Assembly: GCA_030704225.1 (NCBI GenBank)
Contig: CP131915.1
Span: 1,240,001-1,304,000, forward strand
From: Kosakonia sp. H02
GTDB taxonomy: Bacteria > Pseudomonadota > Gammaproteobacteria > Enterobacterales > Enterobacteriaceae
Direction of reading: 5' to 3'
DNA length: 64,000 nucleotides
Below the pieces are notes generated by a model. That model ran no database searches. It was not told the DNA's origin and was given only the letters and a program-made list of their open reading frames with translations. Made by a program: the position numbers and the translations under genes. Positions 43,537 to 52,233 of this stretch are shown in pieces (the first letter of the stretch is position 1; each line of letters opens with the position of its first letter).

Positions 43537-45387
43537 TTATCCCTTTTCGTTAATGAATAGGGCTTTGTCGCGCAGGATATGGTCGTTGCCACGGCGGCGG
43601 GTAAAACCAATGCGATCAAAATATTCGAGGATCTGGATTGCCAGTTTACGCCCGACATTTAACGTATCGCGGAAATCTGCCGCGCTGGTGGAGCCGCGCG
43701 CCTGATCCAGATCGCGGATCATGCTGGCAAAAGTAATAATGCGATCGTTACGGTAATAGCGGTCTTTGACGATCGCCGTGATCAGCCCCTGCTGCGCCGC
43801 CTGGCGCAATACACCGCGCATGACCTGCTCATCGACACCGGTTTCCCGCGCCAGATCGCGCACCCACCAGGGTTCATCACCGAATAACGCAGCCACTTTT
43901 TGCCACAACTGCACCTGCTCATCACTAAAGCCCGCTTTATGTTCCGGCAGATGCAGCCAGCCGTGGTGGCTGTGGATATCGCCGTTTTCACGCATGCGCT
44001 CAATCAGCGTTAACACCAGCGCGTCGTCTTCCATCGGCAAGGCCATACGCCGTAAGCGCTCGCGCCCCGGCCCCGGCTCATCGCGATGCTGCTCATGATA
44101 CGTTGCCAGAGTTTCCAGCAATTTGCGCTGCCAGCGTGCCGCGACGGGCGCATCCAGCAGGTTGTTACCGGCGCGAATAAAGTGCGGGTTCGCCAGCAAC
44201 GCCTCCAGCCCGATGGCGCCCAACTGGCGCGCCCAGCCAAACTCCGTGAGAGAGACCGCGCCGCGCGATAAATGCACCGACAGCGCCTGCGCATCGTCTG
44301 CGGCCTGCGCCAGGTCCGCAATCCACTGCAAATAATCGACTTTGCGTTTGCCGCGACGCGGTGAGTTCAGCGTTACCACGCGCGCGCCGGCAAGCGTTAT
44401 GCGCGCAGAGATATCGCGCAGCACCAGCCGGTCGTTATCGGCCAACCACAGCGGCGTATCCAGCACCAGCTCCGCCAGATTGTTTTCCAGCAGCGACACG
44501 CGCCCGGTCACATGGCTGGCGGCATGGTGAATATGCAAAGGCTGCCACTGGGTCAGCGGTGTATGGCTTTGCACCGCGACAATCACGCGCTCGCTCGGCT
44601 CCGGCGGCTGTTGTGCTAACAGCCAGTCGCCACGGTTGAGCTGTTCTTTCTCGGCATCCCCGGCAATATTCAGCGCAATACGCTGCCCGGCATGAGCATG
44701 GTCCACGGGCTGGTTTTGCGCGTGCAAACCACGCACGCGCATCGGCTTGTTCACGCCGGTGAGCCACAACGTATCACCCACACGCACATCACCGGAAAGC
44801 GCGGTGCCAGTAACCACCAGCCCCGCGCCTTTCACCGTAAACGCGCGATCCAGCGCCAGGCGAAAACGCTGATGCTCCGGGTGCGCGCGCTCCGGCAGGT
44901 GCAACAGATGCTCACGCAGTTCGTCGATACCGCGCATTTCGCTGGCGGCCGTGACAAACAGCGTCGCCTGCGGGTAACCAAAGGTCTGCAAGGTGCTTTG
45001 CACCTCTTCACGCACCTGCGCGATGCGCGCCTCATCCACGCGATCGGCTTTGGTCAGCGCTACGGTCAGCGCCGGGTTACCGGTTAACTGCAAAATCGCC
45101 AGATGCTCGCGGGTCTGCGCCATTACGCCATCGTCACAGGCCACCACCAGCAGCGCGTGATCGATGCCGCCAACACCCGCCAGCATATTGGAAAGGAATT
45201 TTTCGTGCCCCGGCACATCAATAAAGCCCGGCACGCGGCCGTCCGGCTGCGGCCAATAGGCATAGCCGAGATCGATGGTCATGCCGCGGCGTTTCTCTTC
45301 CGGCAAACGATCGGCATTTACGCCAGTTATGGCTTCAATCAGGGTCGTTTTGCCGTGGTCCACATGCCCGGCAGTGGCGATAATCAT
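43537..45387 (-). CDS. selB: Selenocysteine-specific elongation factor SelB
   Basis: This 616-residue translational GTPase delivers Sec-tRNA to UGA codons by binding the SECIS hairpin. The G1 motif is GHVDHGKTT (residues 7-15), G3 DVPGHE, and G4 TKAD. EF-Tu-like domains II/III are followed by four C-terminal winged-helix modules that bind mRNA (ending NDHILRDKALFINEKG). The start ATG overlaps the selA stop by four bases, so selA-selB is one operon. The window itself contains no evident selenoprotein gene. Confidence 0.97.
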   Translation of the reverse strand: MIIATAGHVDHGKTTLIEAITGVNADRLPEEKRRGMTIDLGYAYWPQPDGRVPGFIDVPGHEKFLSNMLAGVGGIDHALLVVACDDGVMAQTREHLAILQLTGNPALTVALTKADRVDEARIAQVREEVQSTLQTFGYPQATLFVTAASEMRGIDELREHLLHLPERAHPEHQRFRLALDRAFTVKGAGLVVTGTALSGDVRVGDTLWLTGVNKPMRVRGLHAQNQPVDHAHAGQRIALNIAGDAEKEQLNRGDWLLAQQPPEPSERVIVAVQSHTPLTQWQPLHIHHAASHVTGRVSLLENNLAELVLDTPLWLADNDRLVLRDISARITLAGARVVTLNSPRRGKRKVDYLQWIADLAQAADDAQALSVHLSRGAVSLTEFGWARQLGAIGLEALLANPHFIRAGNNLLDAPVAARWQRKLLETLATYHEQHRDEPGPGRERLRRMALPMEDDALVLTLIERMRENGDIHSHHGWLHLPEHKAGFSDEQVQLWQKVAALFGDEPWWVRDLARETGVDEQVMRGVLRQAAQQGLITAIVKDRYYRNDRIITFASMIRDLDQARGSTSAADFRDTLNVGRKLAIQILEYFDRIGFTRRRGNDHILRDKALFINEKG

Positions 45388-46760
45388 TTCAGCAACATCT
45401 CCAGCAAGCGGGATTCATCATCAAGACAGCGGCAGTCCAGCCACAGGCGACCATCATAAATACGGCCAATAACCGGCTGCGACAGCGCCCGCCACTGTGT
45501 CGCCAGCGCCTCCAGCCGACGGCCACTGCCGTCATGGGGGGTGAAGGTTAACGCAGCGCCAGGCAGACGTTCAACCGGCAACGAACCGCTACCGATTTGC
45601 GATAAGCACGGCTCCACACGCAGCGCAAATTCGGGATAACGCGCCGCCAGTGCGCTGCATAAGCGCTGCGCCTGCGTGTGGATCTCCGCTTCTGGTCGCG
45701 TGAGATAACGCAGCGTCGGCAGGTTTTCAGCCAGTTTTTCCGGGTGCAGATAGAGTCGCAAGGTGGCTTCCAGCGCCGCCAGCGTCATTTTATCTGCCCG
45801 CAACGCGCGTTTTAGCGGGTGCTGCTGCAACTGTGCAATCAGCGCTTTGTTGCCGACAATAATCCCGGCCTGCGGGCCACCGAGCAGCTTATCGCCGGAG
45901 AAGCTTACCAGGCTGACACCGGCGGCAATCAGCGCCTGCGGCATCGGCTCTTTCGGCAACCCGTAGAGGCTTAAATCCACCAGCGAACCGCTGCCGAGAT
46001 CGACAATCACTGGCAGGTCCGCTTCCTGCGCCAGCGCCACCAGCTCCGCTTCATCCACCGCTTTGGTGAAACCGTCAATATGGTAATTGCTGGTGTGGAC
46101 TTTCATCAGCAGCGCGGTGTTGTCGTTGATAGCCTGACGGTAATCTTTGGCGTGCGTGCGGTTGGTTGTGCCAACTTCGTGCAGCACACAACCGGCCTGA
46201 CGCATGACATCCGGGATGCGAAACGCACCACCAATTTCCACCAGCTCGCCGCGAGAAACCACCACTTCGCGCCCCGCCGCCGTTGCCGCCAGCATCAATA
46301 ACACCGCCGCCGCGTTGTTGTTGACGATGCAAGCATCTTCCGCGCCGGTTAACTGGCAGAGTAAATCCGCCAGCGCGCGATCGCGATGCCCGCGCCCGGC
46401 ACCGTCGAGATCGTATTCGAGCGTTACTGCCGAGCCCATCACCTGCGTGACCGCCTCGATAGCCGCCTGCGACTGTACCGCCCGACCTAAATTAGTGTGC
46501 AGCACCGTGCCACTGAGGTTAAATACCGGGCGCAGCGCGCGGCTGTTGTCCTGCTCCAGACGCGCGAGTACCGCCTGCGCCCAGTTTTCGCACCAGTCGG
46601 GCAAGGTCTGGGCGTGGCGAATCTGCTCACGCGCCTCGTCCTGCAACTGGCGCAGGGTTTGCGTTACGCGGCTGTGGCCGTAAGTGGTTAATAACGTGGC
46701 GAACGCCTCGTCACGTAACAGGCGATCGGTCGATGGGATCTGGCTATAAAGAGTTGTCAT
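45384..46760 (-). CDS. selA: L-seryl-tRNA(Sec) selenium transferase SelA
   Basis: This 458-residue PLP enzyme converts Ser-tRNA(Sec) to Sec-tRNA(Sec) using selenophosphate. The PLP lysine lies in LVSFSGDKLLGGPQAG. Other family landmarks are NLSGTVLHTNLGRA and NNNAAAVLLMLAATA. It is slightly shorter than the 463 residues in E. coli. It is first of the selAB operon, with yibF upstream on the same strand. Confidence 0.97.
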   Translation of the reverse strand: MTTLYSQIPSTDRLLRDEAFATLLTTYGHSRVTQTLRQLQDEAREQIRHAQTLPDWCENWAQAVLARLEQDNSRALRPVFNLSGTVLHTNLGRAVQSQAAIEAVTQVMGSAVTLEYDLDGAGRGHRDRALADLLCQLTGAEDACIVNNNAAAVLLMLAATAAGREVVVSRGELVEIGGAFRIPDVMRQAGCVLHEVGTTNRTHAKDYRQAINDNTALLMKVHTSNYHIDGFTKAVDEAELVALAQEADLPVIVDLGSGSLVDLSLYGLPKEPMPQALIAAGVSLVSFSGDKLLGGPQAGIIVGNKALIAQLQQHPLKRALRADKMTLAALEATLRLYLHPEKLAENLPTLRYLTRPEAEIHTQAQRLCSALAARYPEFALRVEPCLSQIGSGSLPVERLPGAALTFTPHDGSGRRLEALATQWRALSQPVIGRIYDGRLWLDCRCLDDESRLLEMLLK

Positions 46761-46853
46761 GAAAAGGCCCGGCTGTGGGTTTATCCCCTCCCGTCAGGGG
46801 ATTTGACATGAGGGGATTGTACAGCGACTTTCCTCAAGCGGACATATGGCTTA

Positions 46854-47462
46854 TCACGCCTTTGGCGGTTCCGTGCGAGCGAAGCTCTCGCGCTGGAACA
46901 GGTTTTCCACCAGTTTCACCAGCAGCGGGCGGTCAACGCACCAGCCCGGCGAAACATGGCGGAAGTTGATATAGCTAATGGCGCAGGCAATGGCAATGGT
47001 CGCCAGATTGAGGGCGTCGACGCTGAGCGTGCCGTCTTTCAGGTAGCTTTCCAGCGCATCCAGCCCGCGCGTCACTTTTTCGCGCTGGCGCAGTAGCTCC
47101 GTTTGCGATTGTTGCTCAACCGGGCGCGCCAGTTCACGCACGGAGACCAGCGCGGCATCCATAATGCCGTCGGCCAGGGCTTCAAGCTGGCGAATTTTCA
47201 GCGCCGCTTTGGGATCAGAGGGCAGCATGGCCGGTTCAATGCCCAGCAAATCAATGTATTCGGCGATAATCGGCGAGTCGTACCAGACGTCGCCGTCATC
47301 GGTCACCAGCGCCGGGACTTTGCCAAGCGGATTGTACTGCCCGACGCTGTTAACGGCGTTATAAGGCTGTTCGTTAATAAATTCGAAGGTGATGCCTTTT
47401 TCCAGCAGTATCACGGAGATTTTACGTACAAAAGGGCTGGTGTAGCTGCCGATCAGTTTCAT
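46854..47462 (-). CDS. yibF: YibF, glutathione S-transferase family protein
   Basis: This is a 202-residue cytosolic GST-like protein. The thioredoxin-like N-terminal domain (MKLIGSYTSPFVRKISVILLEKG) has the Ser of the SPF motif at the usual catalytic place and the cis-Pro in GKVPALV. A helical C-terminal domain follows. It matches E. coli YibF in position (upstream of selA) and sequence. Its substrate is unknown. Confidence 0.92.
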   Translation of the reverse strand: MKLIGSYTSPFVRKISVILLEKGITFEFINEQPYNAVNSVGQYNPLGKVPALVTDDGDVWYDSPIIAEYIDLLGIEPAMLPSDPKAALKIRQLEALADGIMDAALVSVRELARPVEQQSQTELLRQREKVTRGLDALESYLKDGTLSVDALNLATIAIACAISYINFRHVSPGWCVDRPLLVKLVENLFQRESFARTEPPKA

Positions 47463-47748
47463 TGCCTTGTCCTTTCAGGTTTCACCGCAGAGATAAAAAA
47501 GAGTGTACGTGAAGCGTGATGTTTGTACAGGCCGTTGCTGTTGCACATGCCTGGTAATAATGGTCGAAGAATTAAAAATATTTTCAGAATTAGAGGGCAG
47601 TTCAGTATTATCAGGCCGGCTAAATAATCTTATTTATACATATATTCATTAGAGAAATAAGAACCCCATTTCAGCACCATTAATTAATAAAAAACTTATC
47701 CTGTAATGCCAGGAGAAAGGATCGTTTTGTCACTAAGGAAAGGTTGAG
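47463..47748. promoter_or_regulatory. Intergenic region yibF / microcin export operon
   Basis: This 286-base divergent spacer turns AT-rich after 47570, marking the left edge of the microcin insertion. It must hold the promoter of the export genes; the RBS region AAGGAAAGG precedes the ATG at 47749. A 30-codon ORF at 47560 lacks an RBS. Confidence 0.4.
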
Positions 47749-49023
47749 ATGTTTCGACAGCAAGCATTAGAAAATAGAAAAATGCGATGGCGCGGGCGCG
47801 CAATTTTGCTTCCCGGTATTCCGGCCTGGCTAACAATAACCGGCTGCACGCTTTTTATGGTGGCCTTTTTGTTATTTGTCACCACCGGAACCTATACACG
47901 GCGAGTCAATGTGACCGGGGAAATAACTACCTGGCCTCGCGCCATTAATATTTCATCTGGCGTTCAGGGCTTTGTCGTGAAGCAATTTGTTTCCGGTGGG
48001 CAAGACATTAAAAAAGGCGACCCGGTTTATCTGATTGATGTCAGCAAAAGTACCCGCAACGGTATTGTCAATGAGAATCAGCGAAACGAGATAGCCAGCC
48101 AGTTAACGCGTCTGGATGAGATGATTGCCCTTTTGCAAGCGAATAAAAAAACCACGCTTACGGCGCTGGGTCAGCAAAAGAACCAATATTCCGATGCGCT
48201 GGCACGCTCGACAGAAATTATCAAACGCGCCGAAGAGGGAATAAAAATCCTCAAAGAGAATATGGATAACTATCGCCATTACCACGCACGGGGATTAATT
48301 AATAAAGATCAATTAACCAACCAGGTCGCTCTTTATTATCAACAACAAAATAATTTTCTTAACCTCAGCGGGCAGAATGAGCAGAACGCATTACAGGTTA
48401 ATTCCCTTACCAGCCAGATCCAGACTCAGGCGACCGAGTTTGATAACCGAATTAATGAACTGGAATTGCAGCGTTATGAATTGCGCAAAGAGTTGGTGAA
48501 TACGGATGCCAATGGCGAGGTGATCGTGCGGGCGCTGTCCGCCGGGAAAATTGATTCGCTCAGCGTGACCGTGGGTCAGATGGTCAATCCAGGCGATAGC
48601 CTGGCGCAGATCTTGCCAGAGAAAATTACGGAACATTATTTGGTGGTTTGGGTACCCAATGACGCGCTGCCGTATATTTCCCGCGGCGATAGAGTGAATG
48701 TCCGCTACGAGGCGTTTCCCGCCGAAAAATTTGGCCAATTTCCCGCCACTATTACCTCTCTTGCGAAAACGCCCGCCTCTCATCAGGAAATGGCGAGCTA
48801 CCACGGCGCGCCGCAGAACACGCAAGGAATGGCCGTGCCTTATTACAAAGTGCTGGTCAAACTCGATAAACAACGCATTGATTACGCAGGAAAAAGCATG
48901 GCGCTGGAAAACGGCATGAAAGCGCAGATCACCCTGTTTCTGGAGAAAAGGAAAATATACCAATGGATGCTTTCGCCGTTCTACGACATGAAACACAGCA
49001 TAACGGGGCCAATCAATGCTTAA
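47749..49023 (+). CDS. HlyD-family membrane-fusion protein of a microcin exporter (CvaA-like)
   Basis: This is a 424-residue periplasmic adaptor. A cytoplasmic tail of about 27 residues is followed by one TM helix (AWLTITGCTLFMVAFLLFVTTG). Then come a lipoyl-like half motif (VTGEITTWPRAINISSGVQGFVVKQFVSGGQDIKKGDPVY), a long coiled coil (about 110-240) and the returning beta-barrel part (GEVIVRALSAGKIDSLSVTVGQMVNPGD). It bridges the inner-membrane ABC exporter with TolC in colicin V-type systems. The stop overlaps the next gene's start by 8 bases. No tolC-like gene is local, so chromosomal TolC is presumably used. Confidence 0.9.
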   Translation: MFRQQALENRKMRWRGRAILLPGIPAWLTITGCTLFMVAFLLFVTTGTYTRRVNVTGEITTWPRAINISSGVQGFVVKQFVSGGQDIKKGDPVYLIDVSKSTRNGIVNENQRNEIASQLTRLDEMIALLQANKKTTLTALGQQKNQYSDALARSTEIIKRAEEGIKILKENMDNYRHYHARGLINKDQLTNQVALYYQQQNNFLNLSGQNEQNALQVNSLTSQIQTQATEFDNRINELELQRYELRKELVNTDANGEVIVRALSAGKIDSLSVTVGQMVNPGDSLAQILPEKITEHYLVVWVPNDALPYISRGDRVNVRYEAFPAEKFGQFPATITSLAKTPASHQEMASYHGAPQNTQGMAVPYYKVLVKLDKQRIDYAGKSMALENGMKAQITLFLEKRKIYQWMLSPFYDMKHSITGPINA

Positions 49024-51115
49024 GAAAATGACGTTTCGGGCCATTATTAGCAAACTGGATTTGGGGCTGCGCCAGAAAATACCCGTTGTACATCAAACGG
49101 AATCCTCAGAGTGCGGGCTGGCCTGCCTGGCAATGATTTGTGGCTACTACGGCAAAAATATCGACCTGATTTCACTGCGCCAACAGTTCAACCTCTCTGC
49201 GCGGGGAGCCACCCTCGGTGGACTCACGGGCGTCACATCGCAATTGGGGATGATGAGCCGGGCGCTAACGCTCGAATTGCATGAGATTAGCGCACTGAAA
49301 ACGCCCTGTATTTTGCACTGGGACTTTAACCATTTTGTGGTGCTGGTGAGCGTGCGCGGCAACCGCTTTGTGATCCATGACCCTGCCCGCGGGCGCAGAA
49401 CCGTGGCGCTGGCTGAGATGTCGCAATATTTTACCGGCGTCGCGCTTGAAGTCTGGCCGGGGAGCGAATTCAAAGCCGAAACGGTGAAAAACAAACTGAG
49501 CCTGAAAACGCTGATCGGCAGCGTGCATGGTTTGAAAGCCACGCTGATTAAAGTGTTCTGCCTGTCGGTGGTGATTGAGAGCATCAACCTTGTGATGCCC
49601 ATCGGCACCCAACTGGTGATGGACCACGCTATTCCCGCAGGCGATCGCGGACTGTTAACACTTATCTGCGCAGGATTAATGTTCTTTATTCTGCTGCGCT
49701 CTGCCATTGGGATGCTGCGCGCCTGGACATCATTAGTGATGGGCACACTTATTGATGTGCAGTGGCAATCGGGATTGTTTCGTCATTTATTGCAGTTACC
49801 GCTGGGCTATTTTGAACGGCGCAGAATGGGCGATATCCATTCCCGTTTTGCTTCGCTCGATTCGCTACGCACGACGTTTACCACAAGCGTGGTGGGCGCC
49901 ATTATCGACGGCGTAATGGTGATTGGCGTGCTGATTATGCTGGTTCTTTATGGCAACTGGCTGACGTGGATAGTGCTCGGCTTTACCTCTGTGTATGTCC
50001 TGATTCGCCTGCTGACCTACCGCTACTATCGCCAGCTTTCGGAAGAGACGCTGATCAAAAATGCCCGCGCGACCTCCTACTTTATGGAGACGCTGTACGG
50101 CATTGCGACGGTGAAGATGCAAGGGATGGCCGAACGCCGCGGCGCACACTGGCTGAATCTGAAAATCGATGCCATCAACACCGGCATTAAAGTTAATAAA
50201 ATGGAACTGCTGTTTGGCGGGATCAACACCTTTATTACCGCCTGCGATCAGGTGGTGATCCTGTGGCTGGGCGCCAGCCTTGTGGTTGGCAACCAGATGA
50301 CTATCGGCATGTTTGTGGCGTTCGGCGTATTCCGCGGGCAATTCTCCGATCGCGTATCGTCCCTGACGAACTTTTTACTCCAGCTTCGGATGATGAGCCT
50401 GCATAACGAACGTATCGCTGATATTGCGTTGAATGAGCAGGAAGCCAGCAAGCCGGATATGGCGATTAACGAAGAAAACGGAGCAATAGCGCTGGAAACG
50501 CGCGGCCTGAGCTACCGGTATGATAGCCAGTCAGCACCGGTATTTCACAATCTGACCATGAGCATCAGTGCGGGCGAAAGTGTGGCGATAACCGGGCCAT
50601 CGGGGATCGGGAAAACCACCTTGATGAAAGTGCTCTGCGGCTTATCGACGCCGGATGCCGGTGTGGTGATGGCCAATGGTACCGACATTCAGCAAATCGG
50701 GGTTAATAACTACCATAAGATGATTGCCACCGTGATGCAGGAGGACCGGCTTTTTTCAGGCTCCATCCGCGAGAATATCTGCGGTTTTATGGAGCAGATG
50801 GACGATAGCTGGATGGTCGAGTGTGCGAAAGCGGGCTACATCCATGATGTGATTATGCAAATGCCGATGGGTTATGAAACGCTGATTGGTGAACTGGGTG
50901 AAGGGTTATCGGGCGGGCAAAAGCAGCGTTTATTTATTGCTCGCGCACTTTACCGCAGGCCTAAAATTATTTTTATGGATGAAGCCACCAGCGCGCTGGA
51001 TAGTGTCAGCGAAGAGTATGTTAATCAGGCAATTAAGCGTTTGAACATTACACGAATTATTATTGCTCACCGGGAATCAACCATAAAACTCGCCGACCGG
51101 ATCATCGCGTTATAA
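49016..51115 (+). CDS. C39 peptidase-containing ABC exporter of a microcin (CvaB-like)
   Basis: This is a 699-residue bacteriocin-processing ABC transporter (PCAT). The N-terminal C39 protease has the catalytic Cys in SSECGLACLAM, His in NHFVVLVSV and Asp in HDPARGRR. It cuts leaders after a double glycine. Six TM helices (about 165-460) precede the ATPase, which has Walker A GPSGIGKTT, signature LSGGQKQRLFIARAL, Walker B IIFMDEATSALD and H-loop IIAHRES. The length equals CvaB (698). All catalytic residues are present. The cargo is most likely the double-glycine peptide encoded convergently at 51166-51483. Confidence 0.92.
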   Translation: MLKKMTFRAIISKLDLGLRQKIPVVHQTESSECGLACLAMICGYYGKNIDLISLRQQFNLSARGATLGGLTGVTSQLGMMSRALTLELHEISALKTPCILHWDFNHFVVLVSVRGNRFVIHDPARGRRTVALAEMSQYFTGVALEVWPGSEFKAETVKNKLSLKTLIGSVHGLKATLIKVFCLSVVIESINLVMPIGTQLVMDHAIPAGDRGLLTLICAGLMFFILLRSAIGMLRAWTSLVMGTLIDVQWQSGLFRHLLQLPLGYFERRRMGDIHSRFASLDSLRTTFTTSVVGAIIDGVMVIGVLIMLVLYGNWLTWIVLGFTSVYVLIRLLTYRYYRQLSEETLIKNARATSYFMETLYGIATVKMQGMAERRGAHWLNLKIDAINTGIKVNKMELLFGGINTFITACDQVVILWLGASLVVGNQMTIGMFVAFGVFRGQFSDRVSSLTNFLLQLRMMSLHNERIADIALNEQEASKPDMAINEENGAIALETRGLSYRYDSQSAPVFHNLTMSISAGESVAITGPSGIGKTTLMKVLCGLSTPDAGVVMANGTDIQQIGVNNYHKMIATVMQEDRLFSGSIRENICGFMEQMDDSWMVECAKAGYIHDVIMQMPMGYETLIGELGEGLSGGQKQRLFIARALYRRPKIIFMDEATSALDSVSEEYVNQAIKRLNITRIIIAHRESTIKLADRIIAL

Positions 51116-51120
51116 AAAAT

Positions 51121-51150
51121 AAAAGCACCGCTTAAAAAAGCGGTGCTTTT
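51121..51150. terminator. Bidirectional terminator between exporter and microcin genes
   Basis: The 13-pair stem AAAAGCACCGCTT / AAGCGGTGCTTTT with an AAAA loop lies between the converging exporter and microcin genes. Confidence 0.88.
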
Positions 51151-51165
51151 AATTAAAGAGGTAAC

Positions 51166-51483
51166 TTATTTAGACGGGTTGAAAAGACCCAGAATTGCAT
51201 TGCCAATATCGGAAATACCTTTACCCACGGTGCTGGCGATATAACCACCCAGACCTACACCCCATTCAGCAACAGACGTCGCACCCGCAATGCTTGCATC
51301 AACGATAGCGCCGATGCCCGCACCCAGCGCGCCGCCAGCGATAGCAGCACCTGTGTTTTTACCATTGGCCCAGTCAACAATCGCGCCGATGCCACCGCCC
51401 AGCATACCGCCTGCTTCCTGTCCGAAACCGAGGCCAATACCGCCATTGACTTCTTCCAGTTCAACTTTATTCAATTCACGCAT
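51166..51483 (-). CDS. Class II microcin (colicin V-like) precursor
   Basis: The precursor has 105 residues from the ATG at 51483, with AAGGAG nine bases upstream; a longer ORF adds an unrelated head. The first 15 residues MRELNKVELEEVNGG are a textbook double-glycine leader, to be cut after Gly15 by the C39 peptidase next door, leaving a 90-residue mature peptide. The mature part is Gly/Ala/Ile-rich with no Cys and ends NAILGLFNPSK. A 25-residue internal duplication is visible: AGGMLGGGIGAIVD (24-37) and AGGALGAGIGAIVD (49-62). The composition suggests a membrane-inserting bacteriocin. No immunity gene is recognisable nearby. Confidence 0.88.
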   Translation of the reverse strand: MRELNKVELEEVNGGIGLGFGQEAGGMLGGGIGAIVDWANGKNTGAAIAGGALGAGIGAIVDASIAGATSVAEWGVGLGGYIASTVGKGISDIGNAILGLFNPSK

Positions 51484-51868
51484 TATTACAGCTCCTTTTT
51501 TAGTGTGATTACGACTAAACGCGTTAATTATTACCAAGTGTATCAACTGGTTTCAATTAATATTTCTTTTGCCTCGCAAGCATAATTACATTTAATTATT
51601 CATATAAGATTTGCACTCACCTTTAATATATTTACCGAAAGGATAATTCATGTATCTTTATTTTTTATAAACCAGGAACTAATTATTACTTTTACTTAAT
51701 GGATTGAAATAGAACAAAAAAAACACAAACGCGTATAAACATAGAGCCGATAAGGGCTGCGCATTTTTTCCAGGCCGATTCATCAGAATGCAAAGTTCTT
51801 TACCCAGGATGATTACCTTTGCAAACAGTGAAAGAGAATTACAAGCATGCTGATTGCAAAATGTACAA
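51484..51868. promoter_or_regulatory. AT-rich region upstream of the microcin gene
   Basis: This stretch of about 385 bases, with the CRP region to its right, carries the microcin promoter on the minus strand. I searched both strands for a short immunity gene and found only ORFs of about 30 codons or fewer without good RBS support (for example ATG at 51650 after AAAGGA, only six codons). Confidence 0.4.
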
Positions 51869-51884
51869 TTTGCTGCGGATCACA
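51869..51884 (+). promoter_or_regulatory. Weak CRP-like site upstream of mtlA
   Basis: TTTGCTGCGGATCACA has a full right half (TCACA) and a poor left half. It would be the farthest of a row of CRP-like sites before mtlA; E. coli mtlA has five. Confidence 0.35.
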
Positions 51885-51910
51885 TTCAGAATTTTCTCGA
51901 AAAAATAACT

Positions 51911-51926
51911 TGTGACTTAGATCACA
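51911..51926 (+). promoter_or_regulatory. CRP site 1 upstream of mtlA
   Basis: TGTGACTTAGATCACA is a perfect TGTGA-N6-TCACA match. Confidence 0.88.
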
Positions 51927-51954
51927 AATAAATAACAAAGTAACAGCCGTTAAA

Positions 51955-51970
51955 TGTGAATAACATCACA
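51955..51970 (+). promoter_or_regulatory. CRP site 2 upstream of mtlA
   Basis: TGTGAATAACATCACA is a perfect TGTGA-N6-TCACA match, 44 bases (about four helical turns) from site 1. Confidence 0.88.
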
Positions 51971-52027
51971 CTTATGGGCCTGTAACGCTTAGGTTTTGCG
52001 CTTTGTACTTTTTTTACACGGACTTTT

Positions 52028-52043
52028 TGTGATCAATATCACG
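52028..52043 (+). promoter_or_regulatory. CRP site 3 upstream of mtlA
   Basis: TGTGATCAATATCACG matches TGTGA-N6-TCACA except at the last base. Confidence 0.8.
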
Positions 52044-52071
52044 CTAAGTGACAGGCTACCCCCTGTTCTGG

Positions 52072-52087
52072 CGTGATCTAAATCACA
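52072..52087 (+). promoter_or_regulatory. CRP site 4 upstream of mtlA
   Basis: CGTGATCTAAATCACA matches TGTGA-N6-TCACA except at the first base; 44 bases from site 3, the same spacing as between sites 1 and 2. Confidence 0.8.
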
Positions 52088-52233
52088 CTTATGTGCACCA
52101 TCTGGACAGGTGAACGATATGGTGCGAGATTTCGCGTCACAGATAACCCAGGTCCGGCTACCTCTGCCGCCTCGTTAACAACAAACCTCGGGCTTCCGGC
52201 CTGTGCGATAGCAAACATAAGAAGGGGTGTTTT
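52088..52233 (+). promoter_or_regulatory. mtlA leader
   Basis: This is the untranslated leader between the last CRP site and the mtlA ATG, with RBS GAAGGGG before the start. In E. coli this leader is covered by the antisense RNA MtlS and contains MtlR-dependent control. Conservation of MtlS cannot be judged by eye. Confidence 0.45.

Noticed and set aside
51679..51764. Short hydrophobic minus-strand ORF considered as the microcin immunity gene
   Set aside because: On careful reading it ends after 22 codons and has no ribosome-binding site.
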